From Terriglobia bacterium (GTDB lineage: Bacteria; Acidobacteriota; Thermoanaerobaculia; Thermoanaerobaculales; Thermoanaerobaculaceae): a stretch of DNA of 64,000 nucleotides. The notes below the pieces were generated by a model. That model made no database searches, was not told where the DNA came from, and was given only the letters and a program-made list of their open reading frames with translations. The translations under genes were made by a program, and so were the position numbers. This document shows, in pieces, positions 44,819-53,557 of the stretch. The stretch covers positions 62,001 through 126,000 of the forward strand of contig JAIQFQ010000003.1 of assembly GCA_020073245.1 (NCBI GenBank), written 5' to 3'. Position 1 is the first letter of the stretch. Every line of letters starts with the position of its first letter.

Positions 44819-46597
44819 TCAGTTGGAGGGTCCGGCGGCCTTGGCAAGGCGCTTCAGAAAGGCGGCAGGCGCCTCGAACCCCGTGAGCCGCGTCGAGTCA
44901 ACCTCTTGACCGTTGCGGAAGAACGCAATTGTCGGCACGCCCACGACGTCGAACCGGCGGCGCAGAGCTTCCGCTGCGGGATCGCTCCCGGTGAGGTCCA
45001 CCTTGAAGCGGGCGAAGTCGGCCAGCCGGGCGGCCACGTCGGGCTGAGAGAACGTCTTCTCATCCAGTTCCCTGCACGGGATGCACCAGGAGGCAAAGAA
45101 ATCGAGCACAACGGGCTGCCCACCGGCCATCGCGTGTCGGAGGGCTGACTCGTTGTACGGTTGCCAGGTCACTTTGCCGGCGGCGGATCGGGTCTGACCC
45201 GGCATCAGCACGACGCCCGCGACCAGGACCGCTGCGCTGGCGAGGCGCATGCATCGGTCAACCAGGGGTTGCTCGTTGCCGGGCCGCGCGACGACCAGGA
45301 GGTAGAGGCCCCCGATGACGAGGATGCCGGCGAGAAGGAGATCCCCGGCCGGGTGGGGGAGCAGCGGCCTCGCGAAGTAGCCCGCGAGGGCGATCAACAG
45401 GACGCCGAACAGCTTGCGCACGCCAACCATCCATGCACCCGAGTTCGGAAGACGGTCAAGGGCCCCGGTGAAGGCGCCGAGGAGCAGATAGGGCAGCCCG
45501 AGGCCGAGCGAGAGCGTGAAGAAGAGGATGAAGCCCAGTCCGGCGTCATGGCGCTGGCCGACATACGTTAAGAGACCCAGTACGAAGGGCCCGATACACG
45601 GCGCGGCCACGAGTCCCACCACGAGACCCATCACCAGGGACCCCCCGATGCCGCTGCGGCCGCCCGAAACCCTGGTCGCCCATGCGGGAACCCGCAACTC
45701 CCACGCTCCGAACATCGACGCCGCCAGGGCGAGAAGTACGGCCACGATGAGACCCACGACCCACGGGGACTGCAACGCTGCCCCGAACAGACGACCTGAG
45801 AGCGCTGCGAGCACGCCCAGGGCAGAGTAAGTCATGCTCATCCCGAGGACGTAGGTCGCGGCCAGGAGCCAGGTGTGGCCGCGGCTGCCCTGTTTCTGTG
45901 CCGCGAAGAAGCCAACCGTGATCGGGATCAGAGGATATACACAGGGAGTCAGGTTCAAAGCCAGTCCGGCGAGAAACACGATGGCGAGCTGAAGGAGAAG
46001 CCCACCCTGGGCGAATTCGCTCGGGATGCCACCCGCGACCGGCGGCAACGGAGGGTGCGGCAGGTTCGCTGGGGTCCCGGTGGGGAGCAGCTCGCCAGGT
46101 TTGGTGGCGGTGGGCGGAGCTGCCTGGGCGCCTGCCGTCACCGCCACCGTGAACGGAACCTCCGCGGGCGCCAGGCAGAGTTGGTTGTTGCACGCCTGGC
46201 CTTCGACCACTCCGTATAGCGCGTCGGGGCGGGTCGCCCCGGCTGCCGCGCGTACCGGGATCGTAATGGTAAACCGGCCCTCGAAGACCGCGAGTTTGTC
46301 GTCACTGAAAGCCAGCTTGACCAAATGGGATGGGGGATAGGTCGGCTTGCCGCCGCGCCAACCCTGCGGCAGGTCGAGACGCGTCTGAGTCGGAATCAGG
46401 TAGGGGTCAAGCGGGGCATCGCTGTTGACATGCCACCCCGGCCGGATCGTCACCTCAACCTGGAGAACGCCGTCGGCGCCGATTGCCGGTGGCCCGTCCT
46501 GCCACGTTGCCGATACGGAAAACACCGGCTCTGCGGCACCCGCCAGACGGGCGACAAGGGCAAGCAACCCCGCTGCCAAAAAGGGTAAGCGCCGCAC
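44819..46597 (-). CDS. dsbD: Thiol:disulfide interchange protein DsbD
   Basis: 592 residues. Carries electrons from cytoplasmic thioredoxin to periplasmic thiols. Signal peptide, an N-terminal immunoglobulin-like DsbD-alpha domain (about 25-155, with Cys pair in EGQACNNQLCLAP), eight TM helices (NLTPCVYPLIPITVGFFAAQ carries the first membrane Cys, APCIGPFVLGLL the second), and a C-terminal thioredoxin domain with WCIPC. GTG start after GGGGGGAGGTCGT. Divergent from a multihaem cytochrome operon, where reduced Cys residues are needed for haem attachment, so the pairing is functionally logical. Confidence 0.95.
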   Translation of the reverse strand: MRRLPFLAAGLLALVARLAGAAEPVFSVSATWQDGPPAIGADGVLQVEVTIRPGWHVNSDAPLDPYLIPTQTRLDLPQGWRGGKPTYPPSHLVKLAFSDDKLAVFEGRFTITIPVRAAAGATRPDALYGVVEGQACNNQLCLAPAEVPFTVAVTAGAQAAPPTATKPGELLPTGTPANLPHPPLPPVAGGIPSEFAQGGLLLQLAIVFLAGLALNLTPCVYPLIPITVGFFAAQKQGSRGHTWLLAATYVLGMSMTYSALGVLAALSGRLFGAALQSPWVVGLIVAVLLALAASMFGAWELRVPAWATRVSGGRSGIGGSLVMGLVVGLVAAPCIGPFVLGLLTYVGQRHDAGLGFILFFTLSLGLGLPYLLLGAFTGALDRLPNSGAWMVGVRKLFGVLLIALAGYFARPLLPHPAGDLLLAGILVIGGLYLLVVARPGNEQPLVDRCMRLASAAVLVAGVVLMPGQTRSAAGKVTWQPYNESALRHAMAGGQPVVLDFFASWCIPCRELDEKTFSQPDVAARLADFARFKVDLTGSDPAAEALRRRFDVVGVPTIAFFRNGQEVDSTRLTGFEAPAAFLKRLAKAAGPSN

Positions 46598-46722
46598 ACG
46601 ACCTCCCCCCGGCGGCCTGCCGGGCCTGTCACTCTATCATTTTGCCGGAGCCCTCGATCTCGTTGCGGCTCGCTTGACGCCGACTGTGACATAGAAGAAG
46701 ATGACGAACGAGGTGGAGAGTA

Positions 46723-47961
46723 ATGAATTTCAAACGATTCACAAACCTCACTTACATTGCTCTGCTGGCCATTTTCCTGATGGTTGGGGGGGAAAGCCGC
46801 GCTGGCGACGACAAGGAGTGCCTGGAGTGCCACGGGTCGAAGGAAAAAGTTACCGACGCCGCCGGGGCGATGGAACTGAAGCTCAGCCCAGAGCGCTCCG
46901 ACAGTCTGGTGATCCGGGCGGCTCGACCGGGGAATGTTCACGAGGGAATCGCATGCACGGACTGCCATCCGAAGGCGTCGGAGATTCCCCATCCAACCGA
47001 TACCCTCAAGGACAACCCTTGCGCGACATGCCATGACGGTTCCGTCAAGCAGGTCAACGGCAGCGCCCATCGCGACCCCAAAGGAGGCAGCTTCCTGCGG
47101 GCACCATGCTGGGGCTGCCACACGGCTCACGACGTACGGAAGACCAAGGACCCGCTTTCGGCGGTGGCGCCGGTGAACGTCGCATCGCGCTGCCTGACCT
47201 GTCATGCGAAGCGGGAGTACCTGGTCGGCGTCCACGGACAGGCGGTTCAACTCGCAGGGCTCGACGTGGCGGCAACGTGCGTTTCGTGTCACGGTGCACA
47301 CGACATTCTGGCGCCGTCGGAGGCCGGGTCCCGAGTCGCCAGGCGAAACATTTCGTTTACCTGTGGCAAGTGCCACGGGCGCGTCGCGGAGGCGTACCGC
47401 AAGAGCGTGCACGGAGCTGCTTTGACCGCCAGCGACAACCCGGACGTCCCGACCTGCGTCGATTGTCACGAGGCCCACGGCACGTTGGATCCTGCCCTTC
47501 CGAAATTCCGTCTTGCCTCGCCGAAAGCGTGTGGTCGCTGCCATGCAGACGAGAGGAAGATGGTGAAGTACGGGCTTTCGACCCAGGTGTACTCGACCTA
47601 CGTCGCCGATTTTCACGGCACGACGGCAGAGCTGTTCCGCGCCGCCTCGCCCGACCAACCGCTGAACCAGGCGGTGTGCTACGACTGCCACGGGTACCAC
47701 GACGTCGGGTCGGTCCGCTCTGCCGGCGACAAGCAGATTCAGGAGCGCTTGCTGGTCCGGTGTCAGGCATGCCACAAAGCGGCTACCGCGAGCTTCATCT
47801 CCGCCTGGACAGGACACTACGTGCCCTCGCCGACACGGTACAAGTTGATCTATTGGGTCCGCGTCTTCTACCGTCTCGCGATTCCGGGCACCATCGGGTT
47901 CTTCCTGGTCTACATCGCGGTGGATGTCTGGGGTCGGCGCCGCAACCGGAGGTCCTCATGA
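46723..47961 (+). CDS. Membrane-anchored 11-haem c-type cytochrome
   Basis: 412 residues. Signal peptide, then eleven CxxCH sites in order (CLECH, CTDCH, CATCH, CWGCH, CLTCH, CVSCH, CGKCH, CVDCH, CGRCH, CYDCH, CQACH) and a C-terminal TM helix (IGFFLVYIAVDVWGRRR). Several distal His residues precede the haem sites (VHEG, VHGQ, VHGA, FHGT), the usual bis-His pattern. It should be a periplasmic electron carrier facing a quinol-oxidising partner. Good ribosome binding site GGTGGAGAG. Its stop overlaps the next start (ATGA), so the two are made together. Confidence 0.93.
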   Translation: MNFKRFTNLTYIALLAIFLMVGGESRAGDDKECLECHGSKEKVTDAAGAMELKLSPERSDSLVIRAARPGNVHEGIACTDCHPKASEIPHPTDTLKDNPCATCHDGSVKQVNGSAHRDPKGGSFLRAPCWGCHTAHDVRKTKDPLSAVAPVNVASRCLTCHAKREYLVGVHGQAVQLAGLDVAATCVSCHGAHDILAPSEAGSRVARRNISFTCGKCHGRVAEAYRKSVHGAALTASDNPDVPTCVDCHEAHGTLDPALPKFRLASPKACGRCHADERKMVKYGLSTQVYSTYVADFHGTTAELFRAASPDQPLNQAVCYDCHGYHDVGSVRSAGDKQIQERLLVRCQACHKAATASFISAWTGHYVPSPTRYKLIYWVRVFYRLAIPGTIGFFLVYIAVDVWGRRRNRRSS

Positions 47962-48773
47962 CCGCCAATGGCGAGCAGATCCGGCGCTTCACCGCGAGGC
48001 ACATCGCCAACCACTGGCTGATGATGGTGACCTTCCTGGGATTGGTGGTCACAGGGCTTCCACAGAAGTACGCGGGTGAGATGTGGGCCAAGGGCATCGT
48101 CATGCTCATTGGTGGGGTCGAGAGGATCCGGTTCACGCACCACCTGCTTGGCACGATCATGGCCCTGCAATTCGTCTGGCACCTGATTGACGGGGTGTGG
48201 CTGCACCTCGTCAGGCAGCGCTCGATGCCGATGGTGCCGAGACTGGACGACGCCAAGGACTTCTTGCAGCAGATCAAGTTTAACCTCGGCCTGGAGAAAC
48301 GGCCGCCCCGCATGGACCGGTACACGTTTGCTGAGAAACTGGAGTATCTCGCGCTGGTCTGGGGAACAGCGATGATGGTTTTGACTGGCCTGCTCCTCCT
48401 TTACCCTGTGCGGTGGACGTCTCTCTTCCCCGGCGAGGTGATCCTGGCGGCGAAGGCCGCCCACGGTGGGGAGGCTATCCTGGCGTTTCTTTCGATACTG
48501 ACCTGGCACGCCTATTTCGTGCACATCCGTCACTGGAACACCTCCATCTTCACCGGCGCGCTGGATGCCGAGGCCTACACTGAGGAGCACCCCCTGGAGC
48601 TCGCGCGCCTGCGGCGTCTGGAGGAGCCGGTTCCCGTGCCGATCCGCTGGTGGAGAGTCGCGGTGTTCGTTGTCGTCGCCGTCATCTTGATTGCGGGGGT
48701 CGTGGTCGCCGTGGCGTGGATGCGCGGCTCGATGCCGGGGATCGCGGCGTTCAAGGTGATACGAGCGTCGTGA
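47958..48773 (+). CDS. Cytochrome b561/FdhI-type membrane subunit
   Basis: 271 residues with about five TM helices. Conserved His on the helices (ARHIANHWLMMVTFLGLVVTG, RFTHHLLGTIMALQFVWHL, AILAFLSILTWHAYFVHIRHW) supply axial ligands for b haems as in formate dehydrogenase gamma and Ni-hydrogenase cytochrome b subunits. It would move electrons between the quinone pool and the 11-haem protein encoded immediately upstream. The C-terminal TM helix after the EEPVPVPIRWW segment is extra. ATG after GGAGG; overlapping starts show coupling. Confidence 0.88.
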   Translation: MTANGEQIRRFTARHIANHWLMMVTFLGLVVTGLPQKYAGEMWAKGIVMLIGGVERIRFTHHLLGTIMALQFVWHLIDGVWLHLVRQRSMPMVPRLDDAKDFLQQIKFNLGLEKRPPRMDRYTFAEKLEYLALVWGTAMMVLTGLLLLYPVRWTSLFPGEVILAAKAAHGGEAILAFLSILTWHAYFVHIRHWNTSIFTGALDAEAYTEEHPLELARLRRLEEPVPVPIRWWRVAVFVVVAVILIAGVVVAVAWMRGSMPGIAAFKVIRAS

Positions 48774-48806
48774 ACATGGTGGGACCCTGCGGCCGGCTTG
48801 TCAGAG

Positions 48807-48835
48807 TTGCGTCAGCGAGAACGGGAGTCTAATAT
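48807..48835 (+). promoter_or_regulatory. Promoter of the tetrahaem cytochrome gene
   Basis: TTGCGT (48807-48812) and TAATAT (48830-48835), 17-base spacer, leader of about 30 bases. This separates the small cytochrome from the upstream pair as its own transcript. Confidence 0.7.
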
Positions 48836-48872
48836 TGGTGAGGCCCACTTTGCGGGGCGAAAGGAGGGATCG

Positions 48873-49319
48873 ATGAAGAGGACTCTGATCGTGGTTGTGG
48901 TGATGGTTGCGATCCTTTGTGTCGGTGCGATCTCGGCGAGTGCCGCCCCGACATTCGTGGGCGCTGAAAAGTGCAAGATGTGTCACAAGCTTCAGTACGA
49001 CTCGTGGGGGCAGACAAAGCACGCGAAGGCGACCGAGAACGCCAAGGCATCGACAAAGATGAAATTCGAGGCGGCGTGCCTGACCTGCCACGGCACCAAC
49101 AAGGACGAGGCGATGGCCGGTGTCCAGTGTGAGGCATGCCACGGTGCGGGCTCCGACTACAAGGGCCTCTCTGTGATGAAGGATGTCGCCAAGGCCAAAG
49201 CGGCCGGTCTCGTCATCCCGGTGCAGGCGACCTGCGACGGCTGCCACGACGGGAAGGACCATCATAAGAAAATGGCCTTCACCAAGGACGTTCACGCGCA
49301 CAAGGCCCCTGCACAGTAG
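48873..49319 (+). CDS. Secreted tetrahaem cytochrome c (c554-like)
   Basis: 148 residues. Signal peptide (VVVVMVAILCVGAISASA), then four CxxCH sites: CKMCH, CLTCH, CEACH, CDGCH. The pattern VGAEKCKMCHKLQYDSWGQTKHA resembles cytochrome c554-type haem modules. It is soluble in the periplasm after cleavage and likely receives electrons from the membrane cytochrome pair encoded just upstream. AAGGAGGGA before the ATG, and an own promoter, suggest higher expression than its partners. Intrinsic terminator 25 bases after the stop. Confidence 0.92.
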   Translation: MKRTLIVVVVMVAILCVGAISASAAPTFVGAEKCKMCHKLQYDSWGQTKHAKATENAKASTKMKFEAACLTCHGTNKDEAMAGVQCEACHGAGSDYKGLSVMKDVAKAKAAGLVIPVQATCDGCHDGKDHHKKMAFTKDVHAHKAPAQ

Positions 49320-49343
49320 CTCCGGGCTTCGGCATGACGGATC

Positions 49344-49375
49344 CGGGCGGCCGCACGCGGCCGCCCGTTCTTTCT
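49344..49375 (+). terminator. Intrinsic terminator
   Basis: CGGGCGGCCGC (49344-49354) and GCGGCCGCCCG (49357-49367) are an exact inverted repeat, followed by TTCTTTCT. Confidence 0.85.
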
Positions 49376-49380
49376 GTAGA

Positions 49381-49492
49381 CAGTCAAGAACTCAAAATTG
49401 AGGGCGAAGAGTTGGAGAACCGAGAGCGAACCCGCTGTCGCCAGTCAGGTCTCTCAATTCTTCACTCTTAACTCTCAACTCTTAACTGACCG
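49381..49492. repeat. AT-richer imperfect inverted repeat between convergent genes
   Basis: CAGTCAAGAACTCAAAATTG near 49381 is nearly mirrored by the complement of 49443-49490 (strings such as CAACTCTTAACTGAC). Nearly all differences are transitions. It sits between the tetrahaem cytochrome and exonuclease genes and may stop transcription in the leftward direction. Confidence 0.6.
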
Positions 49493-49495
49493 GGA

Positions 49496-50107
49496 CTACC
49501 AGTCCACGTCGACCTTGATCGGTCCGCCGGAGTAGCGCGACACCAGGACGTGGCGGTTGCGCCTGCCGTAGAGGTAGAGGTCCCGGGTGAGCCGGACATC
49601 GTCGGTGCAGTACTTCTCGATCAGGTCGAGCCGTCCTTCCTTCCACCACGTGAGCGCCTGGAGACCGTCCGCGGATTTTCCGGCGCCGAGCGTGGCCTGC
49701 ACGACCGAATCGAGCTTCGGGCGGAACCCCAGGCGGTCCTGCAGGTGGAACATGATGTCGAGAGTCGGCAGGGTCTCGAAAGGCACGTCCTTGTAACCCT
49801 TGAGCACCTCGTAGTCGAAGCCCAGCAAGTTGAAGCCAACCACGAGTTCGGCGGAGCGGAGGAGATTGATCAGGGCGTCCGACTCGTTCTCGACGAACCC
49901 ACGGAAGGTGTCGTCACGGAAGGAGTACACGACGCCGATGGACATGCCGAGATCGCGCATCGCGGTGCGGCCGCCCACGTCCTGGAAGGAGCGCTGGGTC
50001 TCCAGATCGAAAACCACGACGTTGCGGCCGGTCGGTGCCTGGCGGGCCGAGTCGTCATCGAAGAGGCTCAACTGACCACTCCACTCCTCTCGTTCCGTCC
50101 GCCTCAC
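49496..50107 (-). CDS. RNase H-like 3'-5' exonuclease domain protein
   Basis: 203 residues. The DnaQ/RNase H-like fold starts with VVVFDLETQRS (Exo I Asp and Glu), continues LVVGFNLLGFDYEVL (Exo II) and ends with a YCTDDVRLTRDLYLYG segment (Exo III region). It matches the stand-alone domain also fused to YprB-type and helicase proteins. Residues 11-15 read QLSLF, a beta-clamp binding motif, on a flexible N-terminus. GTG 50107 is chosen because GGGGAGG lies 5 bases upstream. The longer frame to 50158 lacks a ribosome site. Confidence 0.75.
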   Translation of the reverse strand: MRRTEREEWSGQLSLFDDDSARQAPTGRNVVVFDLETQRSFQDVGGRTAMRDLGMSIGVVYSFRDDTFRGFVENESDALINLLRSAELVVGFNLLGFDYEVLKGYKDVPFETLPTLDIMFHLQDRLGFRPKLDSVVQATLGAGKSADGLQALTWWKEGRLDLIEKYCTDDVRLTRDLYLYGRRNRHVLVSRYSGGPIKVDVDW

Positions 50108-50327
50108 ACCGACCTCCCCATGGGGGCCGGCAGTGTACCATGCGGCAGATGAGGCCACAGAGGGTCGTTTTCACCCTCACGATGCCAGGTGCCGTCGGGC
50201 GACGACGGCGCCGTTATCGGCCCTGCCCGGCAGTCCTGGAACGGGCGCGGACCGGAGTACGGAGGTCCGGGACTGATGCCGGCGAGGCGAGAACTCCGAA
50301 CCGGCCACGCCCGGGTGTGTGCCCGCG

Positions 50328-51206
50328 ATGAGCGACTGGCTGAGGCCCGAGCGCCGGAAGATCGTCGCCGCTTCGGTGGCCGCAGGGACAGCCTTGCTGC
50401 TCACGCTTGCGAAGGCTGGGGTTGCCTTGATGACCGGCTCCCTGGCCGTGCTCGCGGCGGCGGTGGACTCGTTGACGGACGTCGCATGCTCGGGTCTCAA
50501 CGCCTTCTTCCTGCGGGTGGCTGCCGATCCTCCGGATGCCGAACACGCATACGGGCATGGCAAGGCAGAAGCGCTCTCAGGTGTGATACAGGCGGTGATC
50601 ATCGCAATCGGCGGCTTCTGGTTGGTCGGGCGCGGGCTGTGGTACTTAGCTCGTCCGGAGCTAGTCAGGAGCCCCGAGATCGGTGTGGCGGTGGCGGCGT
50701 TCAGCCTGGCCGTTTCGCTCCTCCTGGTCACGTACCTCCGGCACGAGGCCCGGGCGACACGGTCGCTGGCCCTTCGCGCTGACGCGTTCCACTACATCAC
50801 CGACATCGCGACCAACCTCATCGCGGGTGTCGCGCTGGTGGGGTATCGGGCACTGGGCTGGCAGTGGCTCGACCCGGTCGCGTCGATCGTAATCGCGGTC
50901 TACATCATCGTGAGTGCCGGCCAGATCCTCCGCGACGCAGCGCAAGAGCTCCTGGACCGCGGACTCCCCCGCGAGGCGGAGGACGAGGTGAAGAGGATGC
51001 TGCACGGCTTCGCCACCGAGGTCCGTGGGTACCGCGCCTTCCGTTCGAGGCGAGCCGGCGGTACGACGTTCATCGAGTTTCGGCTCCTCGTGGACAAGAG
51101 CGCATCGTTCGAGCGCTCGCATGAGATCACAGAGGCAGCGATACAACGGATCCGTGAGCACCACGGGGAGCACACCGAGGTCATGATCGACACGGATCCG
51201 GTCTGA
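50328..51206 (+). CDS. Cation diffusion facilitator (FieF-like)
   Basis: 292 residues. Proton-coupled divalent metal exporter. Six TM helices with the metal-site residues in AVLAAAVDSLTDVACSG (helix II) and ADAFHYITDIATNL (helix V), plus the HAYGHGKAEALSG loop motif. A C-terminal cytoplasmic ferredoxin-like domain follows (FRSRRAGGTTFIEFRLLV). The FieF/MntE group transports Fe, Zn or Mn. ATG 50328; no clear ribosome site or -10 box. Confidence 0.92.
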   Translation: MSDWLRPERRKIVAASVAAGTALLLTLAKAGVALMTGSLAVLAAAVDSLTDVACSGLNAFFLRVAADPPDAEHAYGHGKAEALSGVIQAVIIAIGGFWLVGRGLWYLARPELVRSPEIGVAVAAFSLAVSLLLVTYLRHEARATRSLALRADAFHYITDIATNLIAGVALVGYRALGWQWLDPVASIVIAVYIIVSAGQILRDAAQELLDRGLPREAEDEVKRMLHGFATEVRGYRAFRSRRAGGTTFIEFRLLVDKSASFERSHEITEAAIQRIREHHGEHTEVMIDTDPV

Positions 51207-51227
51207 GACCGGAAGACGGAACGGGGA

Positions 51228-51290
51228 AGAGGGAAGACGGTCAACGAAGAACAGGGCCGCCCATCGCGGTCAGGGTCTCGTCTTCCCTCT
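51228..51290. terminator. Inverted repeat between convergent genes
   Basis: AGAGGGAAGACG (51228-51239) and CGTCTTCCCTCT (51279-51290) are exact complements with an inner CCGCCCATCGCGG core. Purine-rich GAAGACGG strings repeat outside. It lies between the CDF and FmdB-like genes. Confidence 0.65.
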
Positions 51291-51336
51291 ACCGCCTCAC
51301 CTCTTGCCTTCTACTTCTTGCTTTCAAGCCTTTTGC

Positions 51337-51819
51337 TCAGAGTGAATACAGACCGTCGTCCCGCGTCGGAGCTCCCCCCTCGCCGCCGCCCTCCTCACCC
51401 ATTTCAGCCTCGAGCTGAGGCCCGAGCTCTTCCTCCAACGTTTCGGGGTCCTCGCCTGCCTCGAGGCGGCGGAACATCTCCTCCATCGTGGGCGTCATCG
51501 CCTCGCCCGATGCCTCGGCGACCCTTCGCATGAGACGGGCCATGACCCGGGGGTTCTCCGCGTCGCCCTCGTCGAGTCCCTCCATCATCTGCATCATCTC
51601 GTGCTCCATGCGCGCGGCCGATGCCTCGTCGGCCCCGCTGGCCGCCGGTTTCTCCGGCTTGCTCCTGGCAGGCGAGCTCACCGAGAACGCCGAGGGCACC
51701 CGGGACAGGTTCGTCCCCCCGCAGCGCGGACAGACCGGTTGCTTCGACGGGTTCGAACCAAGAGAAAGGAAGCTGTAGATTCGGTTGCATGCAGGGCAGA
51801 GGAATTCGAAGATCGGCAC
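51337..51819 (-). CDS. FmdB-like zinc ribbon protein
   Basis: 160 residues. MPIFEFLCPACNRIYSFL and PVCPRCGG form the N-terminal zinc ribbon (two CxxC pairs) of the FmdB family. An acidic Met/Glu-rich tail follows (EMMQMMEGLDEGDAEN, EEGGGEGG). FmdB was named from a formamidase operon; its action is unknown. The GTG start has GAGGTG just upstream. TAGAAT at 51853-51848 (minus strand) gives a leader of about 22 bases. Confidence 0.85.
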   Translation of the reverse strand: MPIFEFLCPACNRIYSFLSLGSNPSKQPVCPRCGGTNLSRVPSAFSVSSPARSKPEKPAASGADEASAARMEHEMMQMMEGLDEGDAENPRVMARLMRRVAEASGEAMTPTMEEMFRRLEAGEDPETLEEELGPQLEAEMGEEGGGEGGAPTRDDGLYSL

Positions 51820-51920
51820 ATCGCACCTCGCGGCAGACTACCGGTTCATTCTAGCGTGAAAGGAACATAGCGAAGGCGTCTCAGGCGCAGACGTCGGGCT
51901 CCGGGGTACAATGCGGCCCG

Positions 51921-53498
51921 ATGGACCCCCAACCGGTTGTCCGCCTGCTCGCGGCGTTTCCGCATCCGCTCGACACCGCCGTGGCGGCAGCCCGCACTTG
52001 CACCTCAGCGTCGGGGACGGTCAGACCGGACGCCGTGTTGGGGGCGCCGGACCTGGCGGAGGGCGAGCAGGTAGGAGCCCGGAGCCGGCGGGACGCCCTG
52101 GCCAAGTCGCTGTACGCGGCTGGACACCACACGACGTTCCAGCACGCGCACTTTCTCTTCTCGATCGAGCGGGTCAGCCGGCAGTTCGTGTGGTCGTTCC
52201 TTCACGCCCACCCGTACTCCAACTCTGAACAGGTTTCCCAGCGTTACGTGAGGGTGGCCACGGACGAGGTCCTGATCCCGGAGTTGCCCCCGGCGGCATC
52301 GGAGGCGGCAAGGATGACGGTTGGGGCGCAGCACGCCGCCTACGAGAGGCTCGTGCTCCTGCTCGGCCCGATCGCTGAGTCGGAGGTGCTGAAGCGCTTC
52401 CCGACCTGGCGCCGGCATCCGAAGCGCCTCGCTCGCCAATCCCGGCGCAAGGCGCAGGAGGTAGCGCGTTCGGTGCTCCCGGTGGCCACCTACACGGCGC
52501 TGCTCCACACGGTTTCGTGCCTCACCCTTTTCCGATACCGGCGGCTCTGCCTGCAGTTCGACGTGCCGGGCGAGACCCGGCGCGTGGTGGACGCCATGAT
52601 CGCGGCGGCCTTGGCGCATGACGCGGACCTGGCGGCTGTGTTCGAGGAGCCGATCCCGCTCGAGTCGACTCCGGAGTACGACCTGTTCACGATGTTCCAT
52701 GGCGGCGGGCCGCAGCCTGCCGCGTACAGGTCCGAGTTCGACCGGAACCTCGCCGGACTGACGTCGAGGCTGCTTTCCCCGGGCGGGGGCAACGTCGCCG
52801 CGGTGGCTGCGGCGGTCCGCGCGGTTCTCGGGGTTCCGGTGGGGCGGCTGGCTGACGAGGAGGCGGTGCGACTCGCGCTCGACCCCGGTGTCAACCGGCT
52901 CCTCGGGGAGGACCTCAACCTCTCGACGCTCTCAAAGCTCGGTCGCTGCCTGCACCACGCCCACTACACTTTCGCCAAGAAGCTCTCCCATGCGGCCGAC
53001 TCACAGGACCAGCGCCACCGGATGACGCCGGCTGCCAGGCCACTGTTGGCCGCGGTCGTGGACGATCAGCCGGATGTTGTCATGCCGCGGTTGGTGGCGC
53101 ACGCCGGAGGTGAAGCGCGGAAGGTGTTCGACGAGGCGGTCGTGAGGGCGTGGGAGGGGGCAGGGAAGGTCCGGCGCCTGGGCGGTTCGGAGGAGGCGGC
53201 GGAGTACTTGCTCCCGAACGCTCTGGCGATCCGCTTCCTCGAATCCTCCGACCTGCTGAACCTCCACCACAAGCACCGGATGCGCCTCTGCTACAACGCC
53301 CAGGAGGAGATCTGGCAGGCGTGCCTCGACGAGGCACTGCAGATCCGGGAGGCCGAACCGGCGATCGGACGCTGGCTGCTTCCGCCGTGTGCGGTCAGGC
53401 AACTCGCCGGGCGGAAGCCGTTCTGTCCCGAGGGTGAGAGGTTCTGCGGGATTGCGGTGTGGCGGATCCAGCCCGCGGAGTACAGGCGGATCATCTAG
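51921..53498 (+). CDS. Tandem ThyX-like protein
   Basis: 525 residues, about twice normal ThyX. ThyX makes dTMP with FAD and methylene-tetrahydrofolate. The first domain keeps part of the signature: HPYSNSEQVSQRYV (97-110) matches the S-N-E-S-RY half but RHR is lost (LHAH). The second keeps RHR (365-367, in SQDQRHRMTPAA) but lacks the S-N-E-S half. Both domains retain the helical HTTFQHA / LHHAHYTFAKKL layout. ATG lies 8 bases after TACAAT (51907-51912). Whether it makes dTMP or a different flavin reaction is open. Confidence 0.75.
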   Translation: MDPQPVVRLLAAFPHPLDTAVAAARTCTSASGTVRPDAVLGAPDLAEGEQVGARSRRDALAKSLYAAGHHTTFQHAHFLFSIERVSRQFVWSFLHAHPYSNSEQVSQRYVRVATDEVLIPELPPAASEAARMTVGAQHAAYERLVLLLGPIAESEVLKRFPTWRRHPKRLARQSRRKAQEVARSVLPVATYTALLHTVSCLTLFRYRRLCLQFDVPGETRRVVDAMIAAALAHDADLAAVFEEPIPLESTPEYDLFTMFHGGGPQPAAYRSEFDRNLAGLTSRLLSPGGGNVAAVAAAVRAVLGVPVGRLADEEAVRLALDPGVNRLLGEDLNLSTLSKLGRCLHHAHYTFAKKLSHAADSQDQRHRMTPAARPLLAAVVDDQPDVVMPRLVAHAGGEARKVFDEAVVRAWEGAGKVRRLGGSEEAAEYLLPNALAIRFLESSDLLNLHHKHRMRLCYNAQEEIWQACLDEALQIREAEPAIGRWLLPPCAVRQLAGRKPFCPEGERFCGIAVWRIQPAEYRRII

Positions 53499-53557
53499 CG
53501 GTCGGTGGTGTCTCGGGTCGAGAAGCGGAGTCGAGGGGCGTGGTAGCATCGCGGGGC

